Shown one piece after another: positions 23,301 to 35,800 of a DNA stretch of 64,000 nt (positions are counted from its first letter, which is position 1; the number at the start of each line of letters is the position of its first letter). Source of the stretch: Gymnogyps californianus (Eukaryota; Chordata; Aves; Accipitriformes; Cathartidae). Position numbers and translations under genes: made by a program. The DNA lies in assembly GCF_018139145.2 (NCBI RefSeq), contig NC_059487.1:4547792-4611791 (forward strand). Reading direction: 5' to 3'. The notes under the pieces are model-generated. The model made no database searches. It was given only the letters and a program-made list of their open reading frames with translations, and was not told where the DNA came from.

Positions 23301-26300
23301 AAACAGTATTTGTTTTCCTTTCTGTTCTTCCCTTTCAGGTGCAGAGAACTTTATGGTAAACAGCTAACCCTTTGTCTTCATTCTGGCTATCTTTTTTTGG
23401 TGCAGTTAGTCAGCATGTTCTATTTTGTTTACTTAACAATGAAAGATTAATTGCTACACTTGGTCGTTGGAGTTGTCTTGAAGATGAGAAGCTTATTTGG
23501 CTGCTTTGCCAGACTAATACAGGGCCAGCACATAGCAGCTCCTTCTAAGAGATGGTGTAAGGCTGTTCGTGCATTTACTTGTAATTGCCTTTCAAGGCAC
23601 ATAAGATAGAGCTTTTTTAGTTATATAAATCTTTGCTCAGGAAAAGGTAGAGAGAAAAACAGAAAATTGAAGCACAGAGAAGAGTGGTGCCAGATATAGG
23701 AGTTCTTATGTCTTACATGGAACTTGAGATGTAGCCAAAACTAGCAGGTGAGCCGATATCTTCTGGGTGTTATATTTTGCCTATCCTTGTCAGTAAAGCT
23801 TGTGTAAGAACCAGAATGACTGCGTTTGAGTGAAATTGAGGTAGATGATGGACGTACCATTGTGGTAAAGAATCTTTCTGCCTTCTATCGAAAGAAATTG
23901 TTCTAGAAAAAGATAATTGAAAGACTGTCAGCTTCTTGTAATTTCACTCAGTGGTTGCGCCTAAGTTCCAACATGCCTAAGTTCCAACCAGTCCATCTTG
24001 GATCCCACGCTCCTCTTCTTTACTAGGTGTAGTCTCAGGCCTTGGAATGAATCCGCAAGCCTTTTTGTTTGGTCTATGCTTTGTGAGAGCACCTGCAATT
24101 ATCACCAAATCTGTTTGTGAAGATAGGCCATCCCTCTGTGGCTGTGTAAAGGAGTCTAAAAGCTAATTATGTTGTCATAGGGTTTGTGCCAAGTCTTCAG
24201 CTGAGTTCTATGTTTCTTTCTGTTGCTGGTTTGTTGGGGTTTTTTTAAAACATAAAAAGAAATGGATTTAACAAAGCGTAAGTGTTGGAGATAACTTCAG
24301 GTGACTACTGTTTGTTTGCTGTAATAATGAACACTGCTTAAACTTCAGTTTGAGTAATTGCTTGGGTTTTAAGTGGATGTTAGCTAGATACTTAATGTTT
24401 AAATGATCTAGCTTTATCTTATCCTCATATTGCTTGCTAGACATTGCAACAAACGTTTCAAATTTAAAATAACAAAAACAAATCTTTAGCAACAAAATCC
24501 TAAAGGTAACATTGTAACACAAAAATGAAGGCAATAATTAAAAAGCTGCTCCTACTTCACAAGAGTGAAGTACTCTAGGATTTTGAGTGATGCTTTTCAT
24601 TAGGAAGGAGCTTTGGGAGCACCTTCATATCTGTGTAAAATGTAGGGGCTTTTGGTATATCCCGTGTGCAAGTGCTAGGCGGTTGAAACTGTCAAAAATT
24701 GTGTGGCGGCTTTGTAGCTAGCAAATATTTGTTTTCCAGTCCCACACAAGCAAGGCATGAAATTTAATGGTAATTATAGAGCAGTTAGAGGTGCTGGGAG
24801 TGCACCAAGTTTTAACCAATTTGAAAAGTTATTTTAATAAGTTTTAGTATGTTGTTATGTTTAGGACGTGGCTGGCTAGGATCCTGGCAGTCAGCCTGTT
24901 GACTAAGGCCTTTAATTTCTGAGCTGGCATCGCGATAAATTTATTGAAAGTGTTTGATTTTTATGCTTTGAGTGAATGTCTGTCTTAACTTGTTTTCTGG
25001 GTTGTTCACCATGTTGATTTTTGTCTTCAGTGCTGGAGAATGGCATATTTGATTTCAGCCATGTTAAAAAGTTGAGATTTGAGGAAATCAGCGTTGAATT
25101 TTGCAAATGTGTCACCAGAATTGAAGTCATATATGTGTCTAGCACACCTGAGCTAACTTGCCATAATATATCTTCTCTGTTTCCAGACTCCCGATTTGGA
25201 TCCATTAGGCAGTGAACAGTCACTGGAGGATGTGGAAAGTATTAATGAGTTTGAACCTTTATTTGCTGAGGAACAGCCTGAGGTTGAGAAGCCTGTTGCT
25301 GCAGTGCAGGTTTGATTTCTGTATCTATGCCTCGTGCCAGAGGTTGCTGCCTCCCAGTTGTCCAACTAGTCTGCTAACATTTCTCCAAACGCAAACATTG
25401 TTTGCCTGCTCTTGGAAGAGATGTTTAACTATCTGAACAGGACATTAAGAAAGGAGAAATCCTTGCAATCTTAGCTGATGGTTTAGAACATGAATATACC
25501 CACTTGGCTCACTCTGCAGACAGTGCCTGTTGTAGCAGTGCCACGTTATTAGGGGAAAAAAGCCCTGTTCCAGTTTTTTTCTGTGTGATGCATAGCCTCA
25601 TATTGCATCCCAGTGGACACAGCTTTCAACTTGTGACATTGAGCCTTAGGATTGAGTGGCACCAAACAGAATAAAGTATAGGAAAAGTCCAGGTTCCTTG
25701 GCCTTTTGGAACCTTTTACAGCATGGCCCTTTCTCTGTGAGAGTGTTACGATCTGTTTTTTGTACAGAATTGTTTGGAAATTTTGCTTATTCTAGAATAT
25801 TACTGTTCTTTAACATAATTTCCCACTACTTTTCAATCTCATCTTTTTAAAGCCCGTGTTTAACCTGGCAGAGTACCACCAGCTTTTCCTTGGCACTGAA
25901 AGAATCAGGGCTCCAGAGATTGTCTTCCAGCCCTCCCTGATAGGAGAAGACCAGGCTGGTATAGCAGAAACCATGCAATATGTCCTTGAAAGGTGAGTTT
26001 ACAAAGCTGCTTGGCACTTACTTCAAACAAGCTAGTCTTGTTTTGATATCAGCTTTTGCAATACTGGTTACTTAACAGTAATTTGAGAAAATATGTTTGA
26101 ATAGTCCTTTTTGGTGGGGTTGAGCATTGCAGGTTAGACATGTCTTCCTGTTCTGAAAACCACATGTAACTCTGCTTGTCGTAAGTCAGTGGTCTCCAAA
26201 CTTTTTTGATTGATTACCCCATCAGTAAAAAATTTCTGAGCACACACCTCCAATATATCTATATTTATAAATTACATACAGGTACTACTGAACTAATATA

Positions 26301-28743
26301 TTATGTACATTTTAAAACGTACACAAAAATAGAAATTAAAAAAGGATGAGATAAAGGTGAAATAAACACTATTGTAATTTCCTTATTTATTAATGGTACA
26401 AAAAATATCTTCTTCTTGCACACACCCCGCTTTGGAGACCCCTGGCCCAACTTGTTATAGAGGGAAACAACAAACCTTGTAAATGTCCATCCCATGGAAC
26501 AATGAGCTGGCAGGCTCTGTTTTTGGGAGACCAAAATCAGGGGTGACATTGTGAAGTTATGATATAGACACGCTTGCTGGACAACTATTTCCAGACAACT
26601 TAGCATTAGCAAAATGTCACCCCTGACCTGTATGAACATAGAAGGTTGCATTTTCTGAAATGTAAGAATTGCAGCTCTACTGAGTTGTTGATTTACGGGG
26701 TACAGTGCACAGAGTGCTTTAAGGATTTTCTTGTACCACCCTCTGAATTTCCAGAAAACAAATGAACACAGGTTTGCATGCTAGGGAGGTGAAGGAAGTT
26801 TCTCAAAGTGAATCCTGAAGACAAGGTATCAGTGTTCCCCATAGCTGTTCAGTTCATAGGAGAGGTGTCCTTGAGAAAGACTGAAGTTGTTTTTTGTTCC
26901 TTGTAGGTATCCAAAGGAACAACAAGCTATTCTTGTCCAGAATGTTTTTCTCACTGGTGGAAATACAATGTACCCTGGACTGAAAGCCAGAGTCCAGAAG
27001 GAACTCCTCGAAATGAGGCCGTTCCAGTCATCTTTTCAGGTACGTGTATTGACACGATGCTTGCGTGAACAGCCTGTTCACCTATGTTCAAAAGTAATTG
27101 GGGTTGGGAGAGGTACAGAGGGGGTGTACTTACAGCATGGGAATGGAGAGTGTTTTATGACAAGACACTGCAAACAGCTTTCTTGACCTGAGAAGATGAA
27201 GGTTAAGCAAAGATACAGTTGCTGTTTCTGAAGACATTAGAGAGAGTAGGGTAGATGCCTTGGAAAAGGAAAACCTGCTTCAGCTAAAGGACCATGCACA
27301 CACAAGCATGTTTGGCTGGAAATTTGCAGATTGATTTCTTAGGATTGGGACAGTTACTATCTGGAGCAAGCGACCTTTGTTAGGAGTAGTTGCTGGGAAA
27401 AACTGTGCTCACTTCAAAACTAAGTTACATGTTCAGTTTGTTACATGTAATGACTGTCTGGGACAGCAGCAAAAGAGATTCAGTGAGTATCTTGCAAACC
27501 TGTGATCCTTTGCATCTTTTTTAGTAGCAAGCACGGTACAAGCTGGGCAAGTCCCCGAGTTTGCCATGCATTCTGTAAGGAGACTTGCTGTTCTGAAACC
27601 ACCTTGTCTCCTCAAATCTACTATCTTCTTGAATAGAAAATCAGGTTATAAACTAGGGAGAGAAAAAAAATCAGTGCAAATATAATCTTGTAATTCCACA
27701 ACCCTTGTTTTGTACGGTTATTGTACGTAGCTCTGGGCCAGGTGTGACTGACAGAAACTTAGTTACAGCCATATACTTGGTAGTTTTAGAAACGATATTG
27801 CTTGCTAAGTTTTGAGTATGTAACTTGTGTCTGTAGGAAGAAAATCAGTGCGTTTTTGTCTGCTTTTAATGTCGCTGCTTGTAACTGAATAAGAGCTTCC
27901 TTCTTTCCGTTCAAATATGGTCCATAGTGTGGTCCTGTCAGAAATCTGTCACTTCACAGGTATCACACATGGGATTTACGTGGTGTCTAGTCTAGGAGGC
28001 CCATAGCTGAACCAGGAAAGCAGTTCATGCTACAGTAATAGGAGTAGTTTAAATGGAAGTATGAATCTACATCATTGGAAAGAGCCCATGCGGTTCTTTC
28101 CCACATACTGACATTTCTTAGCCTGCAGTATTCCTCCCTGCTACTTCAAGGAGGAAGTTTTGCTGGAGCACTTGATACTTGTTTTGCAGTACCACCAACT
28201 CTTCCAGCATTGGCTTCCAGCTGTGAGGGCTGTTGGTTGTGAATGTGATACACCCATGTGCTTTCTCAGCCTGTGGAAACAAAGCAGGCTCATGAAGAAT
28301 TGATCTCAAGGTGAAAACACACTTCAAACCCACTCCTAACATTATTCAGTGCCTCTGGGGAAAAGTAATCAGCTCAAACTTCTGAAATTCAGTGGTTTGT
28401 GTCACATACCGCTGTAATCAGGGTAAAAAGGGCTTTTATCTCCTGTGTTGAATTGACATTGTTGTTCTATTTTCCTTCCATCCAGGTTCACCTTGCTTCC
28501 AGTCCTGTTTTAGATGCCTGGTATGGGGCTAGGGATTGGGCAGTGGAATACATGACCCGTGAGGAAGGCTGGATAACCAGAAAAGACTATGAAGAAAAAG
28601 GGGGAGAATACCTCAAGGAACACTGTGCTTCAAATGTCTATGTTCCCATTCGCCTTCCAAAGCAGGCCCCGCGGACAACAGAGGCATTAGCACCAAGCAG
28701 AGCGCTGACATCCAGCACAGGCAATCCTTGTGAGCAGGCATAG
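18308..28743 (+). CDS. ACTR5: Actin-related protein 5 (ARP5), INO80 complex subunit, nine exons
   Basis: Join 18308..18691, 19596..19825, 20768..20937, 21787..22004, 22348..22530, 25187..25309, 25853..25992, 26907..27039, 28486..28743: 1839 nt, 612 residues plus TAG; human ACTR5 is about 607. All junctions keep frame and have GT-AG ends. The protein is an actin-fold nuclear subunit of the INO80 chromatin-remodelling ATPase, where it pairs with the IES6/INO80C subunit and couples ATP hydrolysis to nucleosome sliding. Visible landmarks: the first phosphate loop [10 protein letters not shown] (DNG at 38-40), [29 protein letters not shown] core (exon 2), a long Arg/Glu/Gln coiled-coil insert at about 294-334 typical of ARP5, the second phosphate loop [11 protein letters not shown] (497-507), and WYGARDWA (539-546). 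An in-frame ATG at 18260 would add 16 residues; the 18308 start matches the mammalian N-terminus. No breaks or missing motifs. Confidence 0.97.
18790..18985 (+). repeat. CR1 LINE 3'-end relic in ACTR5 intron 1
   Basis: The segment follows the end of avian CR1: a GATGAGCCCTGGGCAACCTG block at about 18884-18903, then a GGCGACCCTG block, and a terminal ATTCTCTTGATTTCTTCATAG that resembles the degenerate ATTCT/GATTCT tail repeats. The orientation is plus, the 5' end is truncated and divergence is considerable. Confidence 0.6.
19596..19825 (+). CDS. ACTR5: ACTR5 exon 2
   Basis: Starts [12 protein letters not shown] after TCTTACAG and ends within an Arg codon (AG|G) at GGCAG|GTGAG. It carries the conserved [17 protein letters not shown] and [15 protein letters not shown] segments of the actin core. 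The following intron (19826-20767) contains an 87-T homopolymer. Confidence 0.95.
20245..20331. repeat. 87-nt uninterrupted T homopolymer in ACTR5 intron 2
   Basis: The run extends without a single interruption from 20245 to 20331, about 436 bp upstream of exon 3. On the minus strand it is a poly(A) tract, as would follow a recent retroposed sequence, but no retroelement body is evident on the left side. The length may also reflect sequencing slippage. Confidence 0.9.
20768..20937 (+). CDS. ACTR5: ACTR5 exon 3
   Basis: Follows CATTTTCAG, completes the split Arg codon and reads [13 protein letters not shown]; it ends EDYIE with one base carried over at GAAG|GTAAA. It includes the [19 protein letters not shown] segment, close to human. 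Human has AAGY where this protein has AAVY. Intron 3 (20938-21786) shows nothing notable. Confidence 0.95.
21787..22004 (+). CDS. ACTR5: ACTR5 exon 4 (coiled-coil insert)
   Basis: Begins [17 protein letters not shown], then the [20 protein letters not shown] region and further alternating Arg/Glu/Leu residues to LLYIQ. This charged heptad-like stretch is the ARP5-specific insertion in the actin fold, used for contacts inside INO80. It ends in phase 0 at ACAG|GTAAT. Intron 4 is 343 bp and unremarkable. Confidence 0.95.
22348..22530 (+). CDS. ACTR5: ACTR5 exon 5
   Basis: 61 codons, [20 protein letters not shown] to DSKPE, after CTGTAG and before GAG|GTACA. It continues the helical insert. The intron that follows (22531-25186) is the longest at 2.66 kb; I see no coding exon, RNA gene or assigned repeat in it. 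Confidence 0.95.
25187..25309 (+). CDS. ACTR5: ACTR5 exon 6
   Basis: 41 codons starting [18 protein letters not shown] and ending PVAAVQ, between TTTCCAG and CAG|GTTTG. It is acidic and less conserved than the rest, corresponding to the linker that leads back into the actin core. Intron 6 (25310-25852) is unremarkable. Confidence 0.93.
25853..25992 (+). CDS. ACTR5: ACTR5 exon 7
   Basis: Reads [20 protein letters not shown] and then [16 protein letters not shown], a strongly conserved return to the actin fold. It ends with two bases of an Arg codon at GAAAG|GTGAG. The intron that follows carries a hAT-like transposon. Confidence 0.95.
26187..26444. mobile_element. hAT-like non-autonomous DNA transposon in ACTR5 intron 7
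   Basis: A 258-bp AT-rich element opens CAGTGGTCTCCAAAC and closes with the reverse complement CAGGGGTCTCCAAAG, giving about 13 of 15 matching terminal inverted bases that start CAG, as in hAT elements. The flanking 8-bp sites (TCGTAAGT and GCCCAACT) match at only about half the positions, so any target duplication is eroded. There is no transposase ORF. The specific family was not identified. Confidence 0.65.
26907..27039 (+). CDS. ACTR5: ACTR5 exon 8
   Basis: Encodes [18 protein letters not shown] and [20 protein letters not shown], including the second phosphate-binding loop. It ends in phase 0 at CAG|GTACG. Intron 8 (27040-28485) is 1.4 kb with nothing I recognise. Confidence 0.95.
28486..28743 (+). 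CDS. ACTR5: ACTR5 exon 9 and stop
   Basis: 85 codons from [18 protein letters not shown] to the TAG at 28741-28743. The block [15 protein letters not shown] and [10 protein letters not shown] is nearly identical to mammals; the last 25 residues (Thr/Ser/Ala-rich, ending CEQA) are variable. Confidence 0.95.
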   Translation, partial: VHLASSPVLDAWYGARDWAVEYMTREEGWITRKDYEEKGGEYLKEHCASNVYVPIRLPKQAPRTTEALAPSRALTSSTGNPCEQA

Positions 28744-29600
28744 CACCGCGCTTGTGGCACAGACCCTCGGGTGGAGATGACAGTGCAGAGAAAAGAAGAG
28801 TTACTGGCGTGTGGTGTGAGCTGTGCATGGAGTGCAGGCCTCAGCCTAGCCTTGCTGGCTGCTCAGAGAGCACTGAGCATCTCATCCAGTTGCCGGGAGG
28901 AGGAGGACAAGCCGCGCCGGGGCGGCAGCTGGCATGGTCGTAGCACTCGCAACGCTTAGCGCCGCTCATGCGCAGCACAGGAGTATGCATCGGCAAGGAG
29001 GAACGCAACAGAAGTCCATTCCGGAGAAAAATACCATCTTATAAACTTTCATAGTAAGACTCAGGGTTTTTTGAGAGTGTATGTTTTACAGCTTTTTTTT
29101 TTTTATTTAATTAAAATGTACTGGTTTTATACCGCTTTTATTGCGTGATCCAGAAGCTGGGCTTGTATCAAGCGAGGCAGGCCAGCAGGCGTCTCCCTCG
29201 CTCGTTGCAGCGAGCGTTTGTTGGTTGGATGTGTTGGTTGGGAGGCATCGTGCTGCTGGAGGCCGGAGGGGCAGATCTGTGCCTTTCCTCCTGAGGCCAC
29301 CTGCGCTCGCGTCTTGTTTGATTTCCTTCCTGCTACACACTTTCTGCTAAACCACCGCCGAATAAGCAGTGGGGTTTCAGATACTTTTTGAGATAATTTA
29401 TGTCACTAATATCAATGTCTTGGTTGAAACTGGAGACCAGGTCACCTAAAGCACTGTCCAGCTATAAAGACAGAACCCTCCATAAAGCGCAGTCTGGAAG
29501 TGGTTTTGCAAGAGTGGTGGCTGAGCAAGGCAGCTCTCGACTGGTGGGACTTTTTTATCAAAAGTTGTTTTAGCAATAAAGCAAACTCTTTGCTTTACCA
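28744..29600 (+). other. ACTR5: ACTR5 3' UTR and likely poly(A) region
   Basis: Downstream of the stop there is no coding signal. An ATTAAA hexamer at 29110-29115 sits in a T/A-rich context, and a canonical AATAAA lies at 29575-29580. Either could end the transcript; I cannot choose from sequence alone. Confidence 0.5.
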
Positions 29601-32600
29601 CTAACTTATGTGCTTCAGTGATTTGACCTCTTTAAAGAGTACAGCAATAAGGATGTATTTGATTGGTTGCACCTTGCTGAAAAATGCAGGTTTGCAGCCA
29701 GGCCCCTGTCCTGCACAACACGCTCTAGCTTAAATTTGACTGGGGATTCAGTTGTCATACTGAACAACCTGCTGTTGCTTTCCCAAAAGAATAATCAATA
29801 CTAAATGCTGAACTGAAACCTAAGCAGACTCCATCACTTTGGCAAAAGCTGTAAACTATTAGGCTGGAAAAGGTAAGACTATGGGGAAAATATCCAGACC
29901 AGAACTGGTATAAAGAAGGTGAAGAGGCGGTGGTTTACTGTCCCCAAGGGCCACAGAGCATCAAGATAAGTTGTCATCTGGCAGACTCAAAACAAAGGAC
30001 ATGAGGTGCGTGTTGGTGCTGAAGTGAGGAGTTTGTTGCTGCAGGATGTGATACACACATTTCTGGATTCAAAAAGTATTACCCAGATCTACAATTTAAA
30101 AAAAGAAAAATCTGCTATCGAATACGGAGGTCTCACCTGTGTGTAGGAGGTCCTGCAGTCACGTATTCTTCAGCGAGCGTATGAGGGAAGCGTTGTTACA
30201 GACCTGCTCTCTTAGGTGGTTCCTGCGGCACCCAGCACTGGTCGCTCTCAGGTGGGATACAGGTCTTGGTGGACCTTTGGACCACCAGGTCCTAACAGGC
30301 TGGTGGGCAGGGGAGGAGGAGGAGAAGGGAGCTTGCTGCCTTCAGGTAACCTCAAGTTTGGACTATTGATCCTATCCCTAGCTGCCTGGAGGCGTACTAG
30401 TTTTCAGGACCATTAAGGCAATTCTATGGGTGGTAAAGAATGTGGAAAGACGTGCTGTGCTGAAACACGGCAAAGTTACACCCCAACGTGTCTTTTCTGC
30501 TCTCAGTTCATATCGGTGACCTGGAGCAGAGTGTATGATGTCGCATTGCTATTTGACCCCTTTCTGACGCATCTTTATCTATCGTGGCAGAGTGGTCGCT
30601 CAAGATACAGAAATCTGTTCCGATACTTCGTGTTGGCTGCTAAATAGATAAGAGGGTGTTGTGCATAAAACTGTTCCAGAATGAAGGCCTAAAACGGCAT
30701 CTGTAGTAGATGGTTATATTACGTTCAAATGTTTGGCCAAATTGTGCCAGCCACTTCACTTGCATTAATTCAAAGCAGAGCTGTCTAATTCTGTACAGAG
30801 ATGCCAGATCAGCTGCTTAAACAGCTTCAAGGAAGCATAATTTTATAATCTCCTAAATATTAGCTGTTCATTTGTTACTTTATTCCCACAATAGCTGGAG
30901 CAACTAATGAACTTGGACAACGTGATCACAGTCACAGGCTGTTCTGAATGTGCTGGTGGGCATTCAGTTGCTTGGAGTAGCACCATGAAGAGTGTGAACG
31001 TTGCAAAACGGGATTGACTTTACCCATTTACAAGTTCAGTTCCCCGATTCGATTTGCTGTGGCGCTACGTGAGCATTGGTGCTGGCAGGAGAAAAACGGA
31101 AGGAGCGCGTGGTGTTGAGGGCAGGAGGACACAACGGCATTACTTTTGACAGTAGTGTTGGTCGGAGTCCTTGTGGAGCTCCACCACTGTGACACTTGTG
31201 GCAAGGTTTTCTCATACCCATGTGCAGAATTTGGTAGTTTTCCATATAATTGGCACAGGACTCTCCAAACCCCGAAGAGGCTTGGACAATTTCTTCTGTG
31301 CATTGGTTTATGCCACCTGAGAAGGGAGCAGGGCAATAAGGCACCTGCTTGGCTCCTTTTTAATGGGACTTCTGGTTGTGTGAGGAGCAGTAGGAGGAAT
31401 TGTTACGACGAGGAAACTGTTTACTGGAAAAAAAAAAAAAGAAAAGATCATTCTGTGGACAGGAAACTTGAACTGACGCTGTGAGGGCCTTTGCCAAGTG
31501 ATCGTAGAGCTGCTGTTGAGTGAGCTGCTCCGCAGGCAGCCTCAAAATCTGTAGTGTGTTTATCCTGGCGAGTGTCCTGCAAGCTGACAAAGTGCAATTG
31601 CCAGTTCAGAGGTAGTCAAGTGGTTCCCATTTGGTCCTCAGTATATTAAGTTCAAAGCAACCTGTAACCTTATTGTACAATTCAGTTATCACCTAATTCA
31701 GGTCAAAGAATACAAAAGTACGAGTTGCAATTTGACAGGCGTGGTGATCTTGGTCTATTTAATCTAAAAGAGAGCTCAAACTGGGTTCCACCTTTTGCAG
31801 GGTCCCCAAGACCTGCTCCGAGTGGAAACACCACGTCAGTGAGCAGCCCTGGAGACTAAACATAGATCACGTGTTTAATGTCCCAGATTTCCGTTTGAGC
31901 TGCATATGAGCCTTGCTTTTGGTCTTCAAGGCTTCTTACGTTTCCTGTGCCATGGCGACTTCAAACACTAACCGTTCTTTGCTAAATCTCCGCTAGGACA
32001 CCAAGATTAGAACTCTTTGCTCCAGTTATTAATCTCCGAAATACTTAATGTGCCATGTAAGACAGCATTTCAGAAGAAAGAGAAGATGCCCGTGAACTGT
32101 CACTTAAAATTTAGGATTATCCCTCCAGAGACAGCCTGCAATGATCCTCTAGCAGCCAGTCATAAACCAGAAGTTTTGAAGCTTGTGTGGGATGAGCAGG
32201 GGAGGGGAGAATGCTGTCATGGATTTAACATTATCCCCAAAGTCATATGGTGGGATTTCCACCCCGGTTCGATACGTCAGGCACAGAGCAGCTGTGCTGA
32301 TTCCCATTGCTCACTCCCACTGCTTTGTGCAGACAGTGAGCCGGTCCCTGAGCATCAGCTTCAACAAAACTTTGCAGTTTTAAGTGGCTCAAACTCCCCC
32401 GGCGCGGTTTGCCAAGAGTTCTTCAAGCTCCTTTTGCTCCCTCTTTTCAGGTGCTCAGTTTCCTATGTTTAGTGGACAAACATCTTTTCCCCTCCTTGTT
32501 CATCACATGAGCCCAGCCCTACCTCTTAGGGTGGCAAAGTGCCATAGTTTCAAGTTTCTTTTTTTTTTTTTTTTTTAAATTGTATTGGGTTTTTTACATC

Positions 32601-32664
32601 CTTAGGGATCTTTTCTTCCTCTTTTTGAGCAGTGGGCTTGGTTTCCATTTCCTAATGCAGCAGA
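29601..32664. other. Intergenic DNA
   Basis: No gene recognised. A possible ancient LINE tail lies at 30240-30275. A-rich runs occur near 31430. Short open frames on both strands lack family motifs. Confidence 0.5.
30236..30290 (+). repeat. Possible ancient L3/CR1-like LINE 3'-end fragment
   Basis: The string GGGATACAGGTCTTGGTGGACC followed by TTTGGA resembles the widespread amniote LINE ending 'GGATACTGGGCTAGATGGACCTTTGG', compared in parts. The match is short and old, and could be chance. Confidence 0.3.
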
Positions 32665-32830
32665 GACCGTGATGAGAGCACTGCACCGAGAGCTGGGAGA
32701 CCTGGATCCATTTTCGTGTCTGTCTACTCATGACAATTCATGGCTGTTTGCTCTGACCTTGGTTCTGTGCCTCAGCATCTGTCACAGCAGAGCTAACCTG
32801 AGAATGGTGCTAGCAGAGGGTTTCACGGGG
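32665..32830 (+). repeat. MIR-like ancient tRNA-core SINE relic
   Basis: The order of blocks matches CORE/MIR SINEs: GAGAGCACTGCACCGAGAGC, GAGACCTGGATCC, CTCTGACCTTGGTTCTGTGCCTCAG and CATCTGTC, that is the tRNA-derived head, the CORE and the 'CCTCAG...CATCTG' segment. It is heavily diverged. Confidence 0.5.
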
Positions 32831-35800
32831 TGCATAGTTACTGTAGAAGGCAGTAAGGGTGGTGGGAAGGCTGGAAAGGGGTTTGTGGGGAAGGAGAGGA
32901 GGTCAAGTAAAATCATGGAGAATAGGTCCTTCTATGCTTAATGCACAACGGGCCAAGTGGAAGGTCTTCAAACCACTCATTGCCAGAAGCTGGAAGAAGC
33001 ATGCTGTATGGTAAGAATCACTCCATGCTTTTATTCTTATGCAATGGCTATTGACCACTGTCAGTTAGAATATGAAGCAGGCTGGGTTTATCATCTGACT
33101 CAGATACTTTTATGCTCTTAAAATTCCTGGGTTTAGGCAGGACAGTATTTTTTTAGCTTTTTATTTATTTCAGGACTGAGGTGAAGTATGAAGCAGCTTC
33201 TCCCTTCATCTGTCAGGAAATAAATGTGCTCTTCTGATGGGGAAAGCATCTTTTATGTTGCCAGTGAGATTCTGTGAAGGCATCCCGGTTCCTGCACTTC
33301 CAGTAGCCACAGTCAGGCTGTTACATCAAGAGGAAGCTCATCCCTGGGGAAGCTCGGTGCGCTGCTCTTGGCAGGTCTGGTTGGACAAATGAGCTTTACA
33401 ACATGCAAGGAAAAAGTGTGGCTTTATTGAAACCTATGTCAAATGAATTCCAGAGGAGAGGCACCTTTGCCAAGTATCTAGGCTCCTCATGTTTAAACTA
33501 GTTGGGAACACGGTGGATGATAAAGTATTGGATAGCAGGAAGACCACAGTGCATTGGGTGCCTTCCTTACTTAGATGAAGGGCAAGGGTGTGTGGTGGAC
33601 CTCTGGGTGGGAGAAGTTTTGAGGGGTGATGGCAACCTGCAGCCCCAAAAGCCTCATAGCTGCCATGGTGGCACATGGCGGTGGCACACAGGGCTGCTGT
33701 GTAGGCACTTTCCCGAGTGCCCTGATGCTCGGGAGGGGTGGGAGGCTGTTGGCTGCAGCTGAGGCTGATTTTCCTCCTCTCCAAACTATCACCCTGTTTC
33801 TGCACCTCTTCCTGGAGCATCCTCCATGCTCCTAAATGGCTCCGTATGCCCAGTGGGAAAACTGTCCCATACGAGCATGGGAGGCTGGGGACTCGCTGCC
33901 TTGTCTGAGGCTTGCATGGAGGCAAGTTCCAGTCTATGCAAACAGTTTTTGGGTAGTCTTATCTTTCCACTAAAGATTTTGATGTGGAGATTTTGTTCTT
34001 CAGGGTGTTCTCGTGCTCTTCAAAGGAGAATAGTAATAAATAAGAAAAACTAGCCTGCCTCACTGACACTTGTTTCTGCATTTGAATGGCAGCCCAACCA
34101 CGTCCAGATAAGAAACAGTCCTGTTGGTCTGATCTTCCTGCTCTGCTTTGAGGGCTAACAGGGATTTTCACAGGGCTCCTCCACACAATTTCAGAAATAA
34201 CTTCAGTCACTGCTAGAATGACCAGAAGTCCCCTGGGGCACACAGGTCCCTGTTCCTCGGAGGTGACCTCCCCTGTCACCCCTCTCACCTTGAGCACCAG
34301 CTGCCTTCCAGCGTTTTGTCTGCTATGCTTGGATAAATCCACCTGATCCAGAAGCCGTCAACTAATACGCTGTCAGCGCTCCAGAGATAAAATGCCTTAA
34401 GAAGGTCCCAAACTGTTTTCTTAGATGCATCCACAATGACATGCCCCTGGGATTCCACCATGCGCGCGAGGAGGGTTGTCACAAGGTAGATGCCATCTGC
34501 TAGCACTGGGTTTGAGCTATTAGTAAGCTTCTTGCATAACACCTTGCATAGCTTGTCTAGTGTTGGGAAAAGCACCTTTGGTTTCTGAATGTGGCAGGGT
34601 TGTGGGTTTTTTTGTCATCTTTAAACTTACTTTTGTGTCCCTTGGGTTAAGCATGTGCATTAGCACGATGCTTCTGGCTGGCATTGCGCCCCAGCGCTGG
34701 GAAATAGATTTCAAATCCTGATCCTTAGACCACTATTTTTTTTTTCCACACTATAGTTTGGTTAAAATATACTCCGCTCCTCCTCCTCACCCCAGATTCC
34801 TGCCACATACCTGGCATTCCTTCATCCTTAATGAGATGAAGGAGTGGGGGATTTCACCCTCCTGGAATTTTAGAGGAATACTAAGTGGATTTCTCATGAA
34901 AAGCCCCATTTAGGGTACAGATCTCCCTGAAAGATAGTCCCCGCATGGCAAACCTTGCTTTTGCTGGTAATGGTGAACAGAGGTTTTAGTTCCTTGTTCA
35001 ATAGCTACTTTCTGCTTGGGCCTTGTTGTAAGTATTGCCATTGATGGAGACCGTGTTGGAGCAAGCTCCTGACGTTGTGGATGAAGCAGAGGAGACTTGC
35101 ATCCTTGCAAAGGTAGGTAGGGACACCAGTGGAACTCCTGGGCTGTTGGCACTTGAAGATTTACCAGTTGCTGCAATATGGACAAACTCTCCATATAGAC
35201 AAGGCAACATAAAGGTTGTTAAGTCAAAATAGTTTTCTTCCAGGCTCAGTCATTACTTTACCCTAATAAACGTAAAGCTGCACTGGATCAAAGGTTCCTC
35301 CAGCCTGGTCCTGGTAGTGACCGCCAGGAGACGTTGAGGGAGGAGTATAAGAATAGGAGCAGTAGCGATATGTGTGTAAAACAGGAAGAGTATTGTAAAT
35401 AATTACAGCTGGTTAATACTGCGTAGCCAGGGAGACATATGAACGTAGTGCTCCTGGAGTCTGTCTTTACATGGGATCCATCACCATCGCAGGATGCTGC
35501 GCTCTCACGTGTGTTGAAAGGACAGGTTAAGGTATCCAAATTACAGAGCTCCACAAGGATGTGGATTTTGGAGTAGCAACACCACACTGGACTGTGAACG
35601 TCTGCTTCGGAGGCACTGTGCTGTGTTGTGGATGTTTCTGAGCCTGCAGCGAAGCTGCTGTGATAGCCCCAAGCTGTTCTCCAGTGGTGAGGGGCTGGGA
35701 CAGGACGCTGCGTCTGGCCAGTGAGCCCCGCTCTGCCTCCCGCTTCGGGAGCGGGGCTTTACTGCAGCTCCCCGGGGCAGAGACAAAGGCAGCAAGGGCC

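Noticed and set aside
33434..33925. 163-codon minus-strand open frame in the intergenic region
   Set aside because: No recognised motif, no splice partners and mixed composition; expected by chance in moderate-GC DNA.
34285..34575. Minus-strand frame of 96 codons with fairly protein-like composition
   Set aside because: Read as a possible exon, but no family was recognised and no good acceptor or donor bounds it; kept out for lack of support.
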